Notes under the pieces: model-generated
What the model was told of the DNA's origin: nothing
What the model saw: the letters and a program-made list of their open reading frames with translations, nothing else
The model's database searches: none
Translations under genes and position numbers: made by a program
Assembly: GCA_964030475.1 (NCBI GenBank)
Contig: CAXIPT010000005.1
Location: 4,007,607-4,071,606 of the forward strand
Source of the DNA: Tethya wilhelma
Taxonomy: Eukaryota; Porifera; Demospongiae; Tethyida; Tethyidae
Reading direction: 5' to 3'
Length of the DNA: 64,000 nt
In this document: positions 35,841 to 46,802 of the stretch, in pieces
Numbering within the stretch: position 1 is the first letter of the stretch
How the letters are laid out: each line of letters begins with the position of its first letter

Positions 35841-35867
35841 GCCCCATAGATGCTTGCATCTGTCTAG
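35841..35867 (+). mobile_element. Orphan Helitron 3' terminus
   Basis: GCCCCATAGATGCTTGCATC and TGTCTAG, then T: same hairpin and CTAG end as at 3830-3872. The rest of the element is missing beyond the N at 35839. Confidence 0.7.
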
Positions 35868-36041
35868 TTAGCCTATTGACGTAGGTAAAGGTCGTCAATA
35901 GACCACGTGGTTGCATGCATATAATGCGCATGCGCATCAAATATACCATGACTTCCGCTGCCTTTTGTAGAGACTGACTAGTCTCTGCTGTATGATTGTT
36001 TTCATGCAATTGAGCACCTTAGTGTTTAAAAAAGGGAATGA

Positions 36042-36410
36042 ACAAGTATAATAAAAATTTTTTATAAAAATGAGAAGTGTAGGAATGGGCAGTGCAGTAA
36101 AAGCAATAAAACAAGGTAAGTCTCTGAATTTCGGCACATGACTACTTCATTTTTGTACCCAACTCTCATACGTTGCTGTGTACTTACATTCTACATGCTT
36201 GTTACTTTATTTAAATTAATTAAGTGATTGCTTGCATTGAGCGAAATGGCTGACAATTATCATTGAATGATGGAATTAGAACTTGCAATTGACTCATGAA
36301 AATGAAGTAGTCATGTGCCGAAATTCAGAGACTTACCTTGTTTTATTGCTTTTTACTGCACTGCCCATTCCTACACTTCTCATTTTTATAAAAATTTTTA
36401 TTATACTTGT
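36042..36410. repeat. Foldback MITE with ACAAGTA ends, second copy
   Basis: Arms of about 110 bp are inverted copies (ACAAGTATAATAAAAA... / ...TTTTATTATACTTGT) around a 170-bp loop. They contain ATGAGAAGTGTAGGAATGGG, the same core as 31283-31551. Confidence 0.75.
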
Positions 36411-36420
36411 ATATATAATA

Positions 36421-37767
36421 CTAGGCAGATGCAAAGCATCAATGGGGCGAGCCTGAGCGAGGTTAATATTAGTTTACATAATAGTAATAAAATTAAAGTT
36501 AGTAACAAGATGACTGAGGAGTAGATTAGGGGTCATCGGGTTGAATGGATGTTAGTGAGGAGAGGGTTCCATCTTCTGGCAGTTGACGAAGAGCATCTTC
36601 ATTCATACGAACTTGATTAGCTCGGTAGTACTGGTTATTTTCAAACAGCCAGTTCAATGCTTGCTCAACAACACGCCTACGGACACAGAAATCTTGATGT
36701 GTTTGTTCCTTCTCCTTTCTCACAACCAGTACATTAATGTCTGATGGTAACCTTGGAAGGCTGGTGGCAAATGATAGCACATCCTGTGGAAGGTTGACAA
36801 CATGTCCACTGTATCCATACTGGCCATGAGGTAGCCTGTAGATGGACATGATTGGCATCACACCTGATATGAGCATCTCTTCAACCTGTGTCAGTCCCTA
36901 TAATTATACCAAAAAGGATCAATAACAAAGTATAATGCATAGAATAATAATCATATTTACCTGCAATTGTGGTGGTACTGGGCCTGGGTCCATGTTATTT
37001 GCAGGGGAGGAAAGCTTGGGAACTTTTTTGTCCGGGAAGCACCTTCTACATTCTTGCTGATGGCCAACTATGCATGGACAGGTTTGGAAATTGCTCCAAA
37101 CAAGTGTTGCAGCGGTTAAACTGGGTAGTTGCCATTGTTGAGTGAAAGTTTCTCATCTTTTTCAGAACTGCAGGCTGGTCAAATAGGGGAGATGAATAAT
37201 CAATTTGATTTGAGGTTTGATATCCCATACAATCTCGTTCTTGACGCATTTCTGTCTCAGGAGTTGTCTCTCTTCGTCTTCTTTCTTCAACTCTGACTCT
37301 GTCTTGGGCAAGACGAGCGTCTCTCTCAGGAGTGGTCTCCCGTTGCCTCCTTTCTTCGATTCTGACTCTTTCTTGGGCAAGACGAGCGCCTCCCTCAGGA
37401 GCTGTTTCCCTCAGGCGTCGCTGTTGTTTACGAGCTGAATCTCTTTGTCTACGCCTTGCAAGTCTTCTTTCTTTTTCATCAGGCGTTTCTCTAGCTATAC
37501 GTTCTCTGTACAGCTCTCTTCGTCGTGCAAGGCGTTTTTGTGCTTTATCTTCATTATCCATGATCACAGATCTGAAAAGCTTTCTGTATCATGCAGACCA
37601 TAGACGTACACGTGCTATCTAGCGATCGATGTAAATATTACAATACCACGCCTTCGAATTCGATTAATTCGAATATACGGAAAGTGTCCACCGTGTACAA
37701 ACAGACAGACAGACAGAAATTTGACCAGTTACAAGACTATGTGGGGCACGCTCAGGCTCGCCCCAAT
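36421..37767 (-). mobile_element. Helitron copy 2, internally deleted
   Basis: Minus strand. It begins near 37767 with the palindromic TGGGGCGAGCCTGAGCG motif and ends with the hairpin and CTAG at 36421. The first exon (ATG at 37561, MDNEDKAQKRLARRRELY) carries tandem peptide repeats of the type RLAQERVRIEERRQRETTPE and the CNTCLEQF finger. A 60-odd-bp intron (about 36962-36896) leads to exon 2 (LTQVEEMLISGVMPIMS ... TSIQPDDP), which stops at 36526. Helitron_like_N, HUH Rep and helicase are deleted. The final 100 bp carry the 3' terminus only. Confidence 0.85.
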
Positions 37768-39257
37768 TATATATATATATATATACAGACATACAAATCC
37801 CTCGTTCGACACGCTTATGTGGGGCTCGCTCATGCTCGCCCCAATAAAGAACAGNCAAACTAATATGCTTATACACCTGATTAAATCATCACTGTCAGCT
37901 TCTGTTAGGTCATGATACAAACTGAGAAAGGAGGGAGAGTATATAGCTCGGCTTCATAATTATAGTTAATTCGAAGGATACATATACAATAAGTATTATA
38001 ATTGTTGGGGATCCATCACTCCGTGATACAATCTACTTTATGGAGGTGATCATTTGGGGGATCCCCAACACTTCTATGACTTTGCAATATATAATAATTA
38101 TTATAGTCATAACCATGCAGCACAGCCGATAATCTGACTTACAGGCCTTGGCTGGGACTTGCGACCCAGCATAGCATAATGCCAGCTGCATCATATCAGT
38201 ACAGCAGCAGTGCCAGCTGCATCATATCTACACTGCACCAGCTAAACTTGAATTAGGCCATGCAGCCGCATGATACAGCAGCTAAATAATGCCAGCCACA
38301 TGAGACAGCAGCTAAATGCCAGCCGCATGATACAGCAGCTAAATAATGCCAGCCGCATGATACAGCTATATAAGCAACATGCAGTATAGCCAGCATCCAT
38401 GTATACCCGAGGAAAGCAAGCCGCTGAACTAAATCATATAGCTGCATCTGCAAATAAGTATACTCCTTGGGTATACTCTCCCCTAGCCTTGCATGCTTAA
38501 TTATTACTGACCCCAGCCCTACCACCACCGACCAAAATACAACCAGTGAGATTGTCACTGGTGAACTTAGTTTACTAGTAGGCCTGCTCACTCCTTGACA
38601 GATGTTCTCAGGAGTGTATGGGTTAATGTCTGTTCATAGATAATATCGTATAGTCTGTTTATCATCGCAGCCAAAACTGAACAAGTTAGCTATTCTGGGA
38701 TTTTCTTTAAATCAGTGGGCAATTCCCGCTCGTCCCCTTCTCCTTTTTTTTCCTCATTATGCGGTCCTGGTTTCTCATATACAGCCTGGTAAGCGGCTTA
38801 ATTGTCAGTGATCTCAAAAACAAAAACAGTTATAGCCAAGCGCACCTGTGACAGCTGCAATCTGATACTACAATTTTTTTACCAGTTTCTCAGGTAACAA
38901 CCACAATATTGGTCAGAGATATACGCTGTGCATATTGTACTAGTAGAGCCTCATACTATCTATAACCAATCTTACACATTGTGGCCACGCAGAACAAATC
39001 TAATCATCTCTAGCTCTCTAGCTTAGATAGTATGCTATATAGGCCCTTTGTTTCAAATCTTAGATTTTAAGTTGGCCGGCACAGCTACCATTCAGAGGGA
39101 AAAGTAGCGTAACAGTTATGGTTTTAGCTTGAGGTCTCACTCAGTCAGGCAAAATCCCGTGACACATCATGTCATGCACACATGCACATAGACAGTACAG
39201 TAGACTCAATCATGTACAGCTTGATACTTTACAAATTTAATGCTATGCAAAAGTTAT
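37768..39257. repeat. Spacer between divergent Helitrons: hairpin and minisatellite
   Basis: Contains a further Helitron-5'-like motif (37815-37845), the N at 37855, a hairpin with GTTGGGGATCC / GGATCCCCAAC ends (38004-38069), and about four units of a ~30-bp repeat (ATGCCAGCCGCATGATACAG then CAGCTAAATA) at 38262-38365. The long minus-strand frame over this array only reads the repeat and is not a gene. Confidence 0.7.
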
Positions 39258-40253
39258 AATTGGGGCGAGCCTGAGCGAGCCCCACATAGTCTTGTAAACG
39301 ATGAAATTTCTGTCTGTCTGTTTGTACACGGTGGACACTTTCCGTATATTCGAATTAATCGAATTCGAAGGCGTGGTATTGTAATATTTACATCTATATC
39401 GCTAGATAGCACGTGTACGTCTATGGTCTGCAGGATACCAGAGGAGGTACGACACGAGTGCGCCTTTGCTGAGCTGGCAAAGCAGGTGCACGTGATCAAT
39501 TCTGATTGTGAAGTATTGCGGTCACATGATTGGAATGTAATTAACAGACTTGCCAGCTCAGCAAAGGCGCACTCGTGTCGTACCTCCTCTGGCATGATAC
39601 AGAAAGCTTTTCAGATCTGTGATCATGGATAATGAAGATAAAGCACAAAAACACCTTGCACGACGAAGAGAGCTGTACAGAGAACGTATAGCTAGAGAAA
39701 CGCCTGATGAAAAAGAAAGGAGACTTGCAAGGCGTAGACAAAGAGATTCAGCTCGTCGACAACAGCGACGCCTGAGGGAAACAGCTCCTGAGAGAGACGC
39801 TCGTCTTGCCCAAGAAAGAGTCAGAATCGAAGAAAGGAGGCAAAGGGAGACCACTCCTGAGAGAGACCATAGATACTATGGAGAGACGCTCGTCTTGCCC
39901 AAGACAGAGTCAAAATTGAAGAAAGAAGACGAAGGGAGACAACTCCTGAGACAGAAATGCGTCAAGAACAAGATCGTATGCCATATCAAACCTCAAATCA
40001 AATTGATTATTCATCTCCCCTATTTGAACAGCCTGCAGTTCTGAAAGAGATGAGAAACTTTCACTCAACGATGGCAACTACCCAGTTTAACTGCTGCAAT
40101 AATTGTTTGGAGCAATTTCCAAACGTGTCCATAGTTGGCCATCAGCAAGAATGCAGAAGGTGCTTCCCGGACAAAAAAGTTCCCAAGCTTTTCTCCCCTG
40201 CAAATAACATGGACCCAGGCCCAGTACCACCACAATTTGTTATTATCACACTC

Positions 40254-42158
40254 GGATCACTTGGAATATACGGCACCTCGCTAATTATATTCATAATGTG
40301 GTGGGCGGGGCCTAGAGCAACCAACGCGAGGGGGTGGGGCTAGTTGCAGCATGTGTGTGCACGTGAAAGAGTGGCATAGAGTGCATTATTTAGGAAGATG
40401 GACAAAAGATAAAACCCGCAGCAAATATCAGAGTAAAAAAAAGGTAAGCAAGATCTTAATTCTAAGCAAGATATATATAATTATATGTAATCAAACTAAG
40501 TGAGGATAAAGATATGCAAACAAGAGAATCAGATCATCTGATGAGCAATTGTGTATATAATGCGATTTGGGTATGACTGAGGTAAATGTTCCGACAGTTA
40601 TATGATGAGTGTTCAAGTGACTAACTAAAGGACTGTTTTCAAGACTGTTATTGTTACAGCTAGGGTACACTGTGGCAATAGCAGCCATTATATTGGTGAA
40701 TGCTTGCCTTCTAGTTGCACCATTTCCACATGAACTCATCCAGATAACTTGCCAGTTGGTCACGGGAACATCCCTTCATTCTCTTCAACTTCCCTTTAAC
40801 TTTATTCCAGTACGACTCGATGTTCTGAGTGTGCGCTCCAGTTATTGGATCAACAAAGTTGTATGTGTGGTTAACAGTTTCATGACTGCTAACATTTGGA
40901 AGGCTAGAAACTCTATTGTATGCAGCCCACATGTCAGAATGAACTGTTGTACCAGGAGCTACATGAGCTTGAATGATCGGCAATAGGGTTGCAGCATCAC
41001 GTTGTGGTACTATCTCCATATAACCCAGTGCTGGTTTATGAGATACATCTACCAGCCCAAATACCCATACTTCCTGTGATGCTGCTCTTCCTCGGTGATA
41101 CTGGGTCATGGTATAATTATCAGTAAATTTAATTAACTTTAATATTTATTATGTTATATACACACCTTAGGTATATGACAGAACATTGACTCGTCAATTT
41201 GGACAACACGCCCTGCTCCTCCAAGAACTATTCTTCTCTGTAAGAGTATGGTGGAGCAGACTTCTCTAATTGTAATAAATTCGAAGTCGGTCTACTGATA
41301 CTGCGATCTACAGCTATCCGCAAGACGTGGCTCGTTCAAGCATTCAAGTTCAAAACTTTGACTGACATAATTTCATTCTGTAACAATCTGAGACTGAGGC
41401 TGCCTAAGTTGGCAGTCTTTTTATACAGGACATGAAATCGTACAAATACAACAATAGATATAAGTACAACTGGTTGTACCATCTGGGTGGGCACTAACAC
41501 AATGGTGACAATAAAACATTAATCAACAGATATAGAGTCATTGTTCAGTCTAGTCTCCAACACTAATCCACTGATAGATATCCACAGCACTGTGACTATC
41601 AATCTCTGCCTGGTCCATGGCATCAGTGACTGGACAATCCCTAGCCCAGAGATGTATATATCATTAGCAACCACTTCTGAAGTGTAAGCTTAGACTTGGA
41701 AAAAAAGCTTCCATCTCTGATCGACTTCCTTGTCTTTCACAGCCTGCACCACCAACTAAATCCATCAGAGATGTCACGCCGTGGTCGCTCTTCCATTGGG
41801 ACATTGCATCTAATTACATTAAATTTTAATTAATTACACTTGATTGGACTAAATGACTAATTTTCATTTCATACTGCCTTGTACACTGACAGCTAGAAGC
41901 TAGTAGTTTCTTTGATCTCAAGAATTGGATAATTTTCTCATTCCTACCAAACAAAACTGGCCCAATTTCCAACAAGGACATAATTATATAGTGATCACAA
42001 CAGTCGAGGTTTGTTGGCTTTTAAGTTTACCGCAAATATTACTGACCACGTGCACACACATGCTGCAACTAGCCCCACCCCCTCGCGTTGGTTGCTCTAG
42101 GCCCCACCCACCACATTATGAATATAATTAGCGAGGTGCCGTATATTCCAAGTGATCC
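40254..42158 (-). mobile_element. Merlin (IS1016-like) DNA transposon, 1.9 kb
   Basis: Long TIRs begin GGATCACTTGGAATATACGG (40254) and end with its exact complement at 42158; the match runs over 100 bp. An 8-bp target duplication, TCACACTC, flanks it (40246-40253 and 42159-42166), the length typical of Merlin elements. It encodes an ISXO2-like transposase on the minus strand. It is inserted in the intron of Helitron copy 3, so it is younger than that copy. Confidence 0.9.
40711..41290 (-). pseudogene. Merlin transposase (ISXO2-like DDE domain), degenerate
   Basis: Exon A (from about 41290 to 41166) gives REVCSTILLQRRIVLGGAGR and VVQIDESMFCHIPK, with the first catalytic D in IDES. A 65-bp intron (GT at 41165, AG before 41100) joins K to YHRGRAASQEVWVFGLVD. 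Exon B then has TTVHSDMWAAYNRV (second D) and HTQNIESYWNKVKGKLKR (E), ending at 40711. Upstream of REVC the expected SVDxxYN segment is in another frame, so a single-base loss has broken the N-terminal part. Confidence 0.85.
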
Positions 42159-42927
42159 TCACACTCTTTGTTATTGATCCTTTTTGGTATAATTATAGGG
42201 ACTGACACAGGTTGAAGAGATGCTCATATCAGGTGTGATGCCAATTATGTCCATCTCTAGGCTACCTCATGGCCAGTATGGATACCGGCAGTGGACATGT
42301 TGTCAACCTTCCACAGGATGTGCTATCATTTGCCACCAGCCTTCCAAGGTTACCATCAGACATTAATGTACTGGTTGTGAGAAAGGAGAAGGAACAAACA
42401 CATCAAGATTTCCGTGTCCGTAGGCATGTTGAGCAAGCATTGAACTGGCTGTTTGAAAACAACCAGTACTACCGAGCTAATCAAGTTTGTATGAATGAAG
42501 ATGCTCTTCGTCAGCTGCCAGAAGATGGAACCCTCTCCTCACTAATATCCATTCAACCTGATGACCCCTCATCTACTGCTCAGTCATCTCAAGTACCGGA
42601 GGAAGATCCTACACAGCACACCTGTCAAGCTTGTTTGTTCCAAATGCAGCACACCAGAGCACAAAACAAGAAACCATTCAGCAAGCTGTGCAAGATCGAC
42701 AATCTGGTTCTAATTCTGCCACTCTCATGTGGCCCACTATTGGAGCAGCTCCCATTAACGAGTTCAACACTGAGGGATACTTCTCAATGGCATTCCCCAC
42801 TCTATTTCCAACAGGAAGAGCAGATTTCCTTGCCCAACGATGTAATTATGTTCCCATTGGCAACCTCATCAGGTTCCACTGTCGCGCAGCGCAGAGACTT
42901 CGCTCAGGCTCGCCCCATAGATGCTAG

Positions 42928-42975
42928 AAGAAACACCACTGAGTACAGCATTGTCGCCAAGTAGCATGAATCACC
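42928..42975 (-). pseudogene. Fragment of MNNL-gene signal-peptide exon
   Basis: AAGAAACACCACTGAG...AGTAGCATGAAT resembles the signal-peptide exons at 46614-46685 and about 53360-53405. It joins the broken Helitron 3' end at a CTAG. Confidence 0.4.
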
Positions 42976-43559
42976 GTTAAGCTGCCCCATCTCTACGCTC
43001 TATTATAAATTCTAATTTCTTGTAATAATTAACGGATGCTACAAATGGTCACATTTATAAGCTACCGGCCCGCCCTACGTAGCTGGGTCATCATGCCGTA
43101 AACCCATTGGCTTGCGCATGCGCAACAATTGCGGTCGGTTCGTCTCGGATCCCTGGGACCACTGATTACGGACTTTGATCGTCGTAAATGACATGGCGGC
43201 CATGATCAGTTTAGTATGATTTTGTTTTGAGAGAAAAACAAAAACTTGTGGGAGAAGAGAGACATGTGAGAGTGTTATGAGTGTTTATCGCACTGCCCAT
43301 TCAATTCCTACACTATTTTTTTACTATTAAAAATTAAAAAGTCAGAGTTTAGTGGCTGTAGTGAAGTTCCGAAATAGCCAAGTCAACTGGTGGTGGTGAC
43401 TTGGCTGCATGGCCACATGATGAGCGAGCTGAGTGGAGGAAGGAGAAGGTGAGACGACACCATAGCCATGAGCCCCATGACATGGTTGAGAAGTAGGGTT
43501 GGTCCCACTTCAAAGCAAGAGAGGATGCTAGCTAGCTGTTTGTAGAACACTGTAGCTTC
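42976..43559. other. Intergenic, no gene recognised
   Basis: A part near 43166 (ATTACGGACTTTGAT) echoes the ACGG cluster at 33.9 kb. 43285-43325 (CACTGCCCATTC... TCCTACAC) echoes the ACAAGTA MITE family. Nothing coding supported. Confidence 0.4.
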
Positions 43560-43795
43560 GGCACTACCAACTTTCATACCTAAATGGCTCTCCATCCTCA
43601 AGGGGTAGTCACTCCCACTCCGCGTATGGTTGATCCATAGATAATGTAGGGCTACATTTTATCTATCTATGTATGGTTGATCCTTTAGAAAAGCGTCCTG
43701 TTTTCTTGCAATCGATGCTGAAAGACCTCTTAGTACTAGTGGCTGATCCACTGAAAACAGCACTGCATGGTGACTGTAATAGTAGCAAGAGTCTT
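43560..43795 (-). pseudogene. Broken duplicate of beta-galactosidase exon 1
   Basis: On the minus strand it matches 21506-21645 (signal peptide to GEPFRY), with changes that remove the frame and a catagataatgta hairpin inserted at about 43630-43672, which splits the exon. The remainder of the enzyme gene is absent. It lies divergently beside the intact RASSF gene, as exon 1 of the real enzyme lies beside the broken RASSF copy. Confidence 0.8.
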
Positions 43796-43937
43796 AGACA
43801 ATACAGGCGCTAGTCTCGAGCTCATACAGGCATATGCGCATATGCGCATGGTCCAAATTTGATAGCCAATGATATTAACGACCTTTACCGTGTATGTGTT
43901 CGAACAGCACAGTGCCAGTGGGTGGGGCTGCGTCAAA

Positions 43938-44066
43938 ATGTCTACTAAGTCAATCTGTGTCAACGTTGGTGGTTGTGTAAAGCTTGTTGATGATGTGCAG
44001 TTAAACACTACTGTTGAAGAAGTCATACAAAGGTATAAATTTCTCACACACACGCATACACACCAT

Positions 44067-44126
<60 letters not shown>

Positions 44127-45245
44127 CTCCACCCAACTAGAAACTGTAAAAGGTACACACTTTTTGAGGAGTGGAGAGGATGTTCAAGACAACTCCAATA
44201 TAATGAAAGGATTCTCCCCCTCCTGGACCAGTGGGGGTACAGCAAGGAGAGAGAGGAGAGACTGGTGCTCTTGAAACTACCTCACACTCACAAGAGACCA
44301 ATGTCAAGAAGGTACTAGCTTTCAGGCATACAGCTAAGCAAAGCCAATTCAGTGAAAGTATTAAATTAAAGAGGCACATTCATGTCCTTATCTACATGTA
44401 TGCATATTATAGGTGTGGCAAAGTGGCATCCAGGAAAAAAAGACAAACCAATTATAAATTTAAAGCAAAGAAAGACACTACCTTGAGAATATCAAGAACA
44501 ATTACGAAAATTCAAAAACTACAAAATGAAGTGCTATCACTTACAAAGCCTAGAGAAACTTCTAAAATGGTATACATAATCTATATCTTATTTCAAATAA
44601 ATAACCATGACTGTTTCTATTCAGTTAAAGCTCCCACTGGATGCAAGTTCACTGCCTCCTGAGTTGGAAGAGGAATGTGTCGCTCTACAGGAGCAGCATC
44701 GTGATGAAGGGAGGGAGCTAGAGGACTTGGAGAGGAGGAAGAATGAACTGACAGGCAACATTAGATCTCAAGAACAGGAAATGCAGTCACTAGGACAAAC
44801 AATAGCATCCCTAGAAGCAAAGGTAGTTCTACAGTACATACATGCAATGGTAGTAAATCAAAATATTTGAATTGAATACCATGACTGTATGATACTTACA
44901 CACACGTACTCAATCATTATAATTTTAAATCCTCCATATTATTATTACGTTAGGTTTTGAATGAAGAACATAAGCTGACAAAGCTAGTGGAGTCCCTTGG
45001 TCCACCAGAGCTGACTGAGGCACTGAAAGAAGTCACAAAATTACAAAATGAACTGAAAGTCAAAACAAAATTAAACAAACTACAATCGGCAAAGGTAAGA
45101 TAACGTGGATTTTTTTTGAAGAGCACTATGTACTAATCGATACTTTCTGTAGCTTCAAGAGCTCAGCAATACAGTGAGCAAAACAGATGAAGAGCTAAAA
45201 TCTTGCATCGAAGAAATAGCAAACTTCACACTGACGCACATTTAA
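43938..45245 (+). CDS. N-terminal RASSF-like protein (RA domain plus coiled coil)
   Basis: Six exons: 43938-44032, 44126-44311, 44413-44569, 44625-44822, 44954-45094 and 45153-45245, all with GT..AG introns in consistent phase; about 290 residues. The N-terminus (SICVNVGGCVKLVDDVQLNTTVEEVI) and KRYTLFEEWRGCSRQL... ILPLLDQWG ... RLVLLKL match the Ras-association domain of the RASSF7-10 group (compare its YTLxEKWR and LNKWG motifs). After a basic linker, residues ~150-285 are coiled coil (LEEECVALQEQHRDEGRELE). RASSF7-10 proteins bind small GTPases and work in growth and mitotic control; that function is inferred. A broken copy is at 22088-22680. Confidence 0.8.
44050..44124 (+). repeat. (CA)n microsatellite forming most of RASSF intron 1
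   Basis: The CA run continues directly into the 3' splice site (cacacag|g at 44125/44126). It replaces the usual pyrimidine tract. Confidence 0.9.
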
Positions 45246-45570
45246 TGCCTAAATTAATACAGTACGTGTTTGCCCTATAGTCTGTTTTAGTTTTTGTATT
45301 GTGCTTTTGAAAAAAAGATGCAAAATAATTATTATGGTTATTATAGAGCAAACATAATAATAAGCAACAGTACAAAATAACATGTATATACAATGTTATT
45401 TTTCACTGATTATAACTACATATAGATCTAATATTTATTATGATGGTTGCTTTAAAGCTGAGTGCATAATATTATTGTACTCTATAATAGTTATGGCCTC
45501 TTGGGGTATACCAAGTCATCAGTTCAGTACGTAAACAAAGTAATCATGGCAACAGAAGTTAATGTTCACT

Positions 45571-46685
45571 TTACGTTACCCGAACTACTGCGAATTTCTC
45601 TTCCTCTTTACAAGCCCCTGATAGGCAAAAGTAGCAACAACACACAATGACCCCTACAATGATTAATGGTGCTCCCAGCAGACCAAGCAATCCCTTGTTG
45701 CTGCCATGACCTACAAATCAATAAATTTATGATAATTAAGGCACTTATTGGAGATAGTACACAAAGATAAACATATCATTCACTGCTTAATTGTTGCTTA
45801 CTATTGGATGGTACATTGCTGTTGCAACTGTTTGAAGACGGATCACACAAGACATCACCAGAGGCACAGCTTGGTCCATCGCTCAAGCCAGTGCATGTCA
45901 CATTGAAGGAGAGTGAGAGTGAGACATTGCTGAACTCTCCATGATAGGACTGACGGAAGAGAGATTGCCTTTGACTGCTTGGAGTAAGTGTGGTGTCTAT
46001 GTAGACCCTATCAATTAGCTGATTGTTATCATCAGGATCATTGCCAACATCTTCAACTTTAATATAGAGTTGAAAACGACCCTATAACATTATGTCATAT
46101 GGATATTATTATACAAAAATTCTTCAAGCACAACACTAGCTGTTATAGACTCATAATTTATAGAGCTCTACAGTTAAGTAACAGTTACAGTTATGTAACT
46201 TACTGGCCACACACTACCAGTGAACACCAGTGGGTTAGGGACACCAGGAGTCTCAATGTGAGTCTGTCCATCAAAGACAATATGGTCACCTCCAACACTG
46301 CCATGGGTCTCATATCTACCCAGAGGGCAGACTATGGAGTTCCCATCATGCTGGCTCCTGTAGTTACGAAGGCAGAAGGTGAAACCAGTGTCACAGGGGT
46401 CTTGTCCATCACAGCTGGGAGAGGACATGTTTGAATTCTCACTATCACAGCAACGTCCACTGCTCAGCACTCCTTTTGGGTTACTGTAGGAATGGAGTGT
46501 TGCTTCAAGACGATAGTCTGCCAAGACCTGCAAAGTTAGCAACACAATGTTTCAAGAATTACAATACGGGGATAATAATCATAATATTTATGTATGCAAT
46601 ATTATTTGCTTACAACAGTATGACATTGTAATACTAGAAGAAACACCAGCCATATCTCCTGGTAGCATGAATTGTATTGCCCCAT
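45571..46685 (-). CDS. MNNL-domain single-pass membrane protein, copy B
   Basis: Four exons: 46685-46614 (MGQYNSCYQEIWLVFLLVLQ, a signal peptide), 46527-46204 (MNNL: LEATLHSYSNPKG...CCD...CDPCDTGFTFC), 46081-45802 (GRFQLYIKVEDVGND...LIDRV; CTGLSDGPSCASGDVLCD) and 45710-45571 (membrane segment LLGAPLIIVGVIVCCCYFC and short KEEEKFAVVRVT tail). Introns are GT..AG and in phase. No DSL or EGF repeats. A complete paralogue of copy A (23171-24205) and of the pseudogene at 52925-53405. Probably a cell-surface recognition protein; no ligand or partner is shown by the sequence. Confidence 0.8.
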
Positions 46686-46802
46686 GATTGCATGTGTTAA
46701 CTTCTCTTCTGAATCAATGCACTATGTAGCTGTATAATATTTTATGCTAACATACTATAAGTAATCGAAATTTTTTTTATAAATTTAACGAAGCAGGAAG
46801 CA

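Larger units (their letters stand above)
39258..42927 (+). mobile_element. Helitron copy 3, interrupted by a Merlin element
   Basis: Begins with TGGGGCGAGCCTGAGCGAGC and continues as an inverted counterpart of copy 2. Exon 1 starts at ATG 39625 (MDNEDKAQKHLARRRELY), with a frameshifting change near 39875. Exon 2 (42196 on: LTQVEEMLISGVMPIMS) has a 4-base insertion near 42287 and another frame change near 42608. The chain breaks off at about 42868 inside Helitron_like_N. The 3' terminus at 42905-42927 stops within the hairpin (AGATGCTAG). The Merlin insertion lies in the intron, whose 5' splice site is already lost. Confidence 0.8.

Noticed and set aside
38262..38365. Possible CRISPR-like array
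   Set aside because: Units are contiguous tandem copies with no unique spacers of constant length.
38253..38591. Minus-strand open frame with a repeated SCGWHYLAAV-type peptide
   Set aside because: It only translates the 30-bp minisatellite; no start context, splice sites or homologous domain.
43736..44318. Long frames with Cys-Val or Thr-His runs
   Set aside because: They translate the (CA)n microsatellite inside RASSF intron 1.
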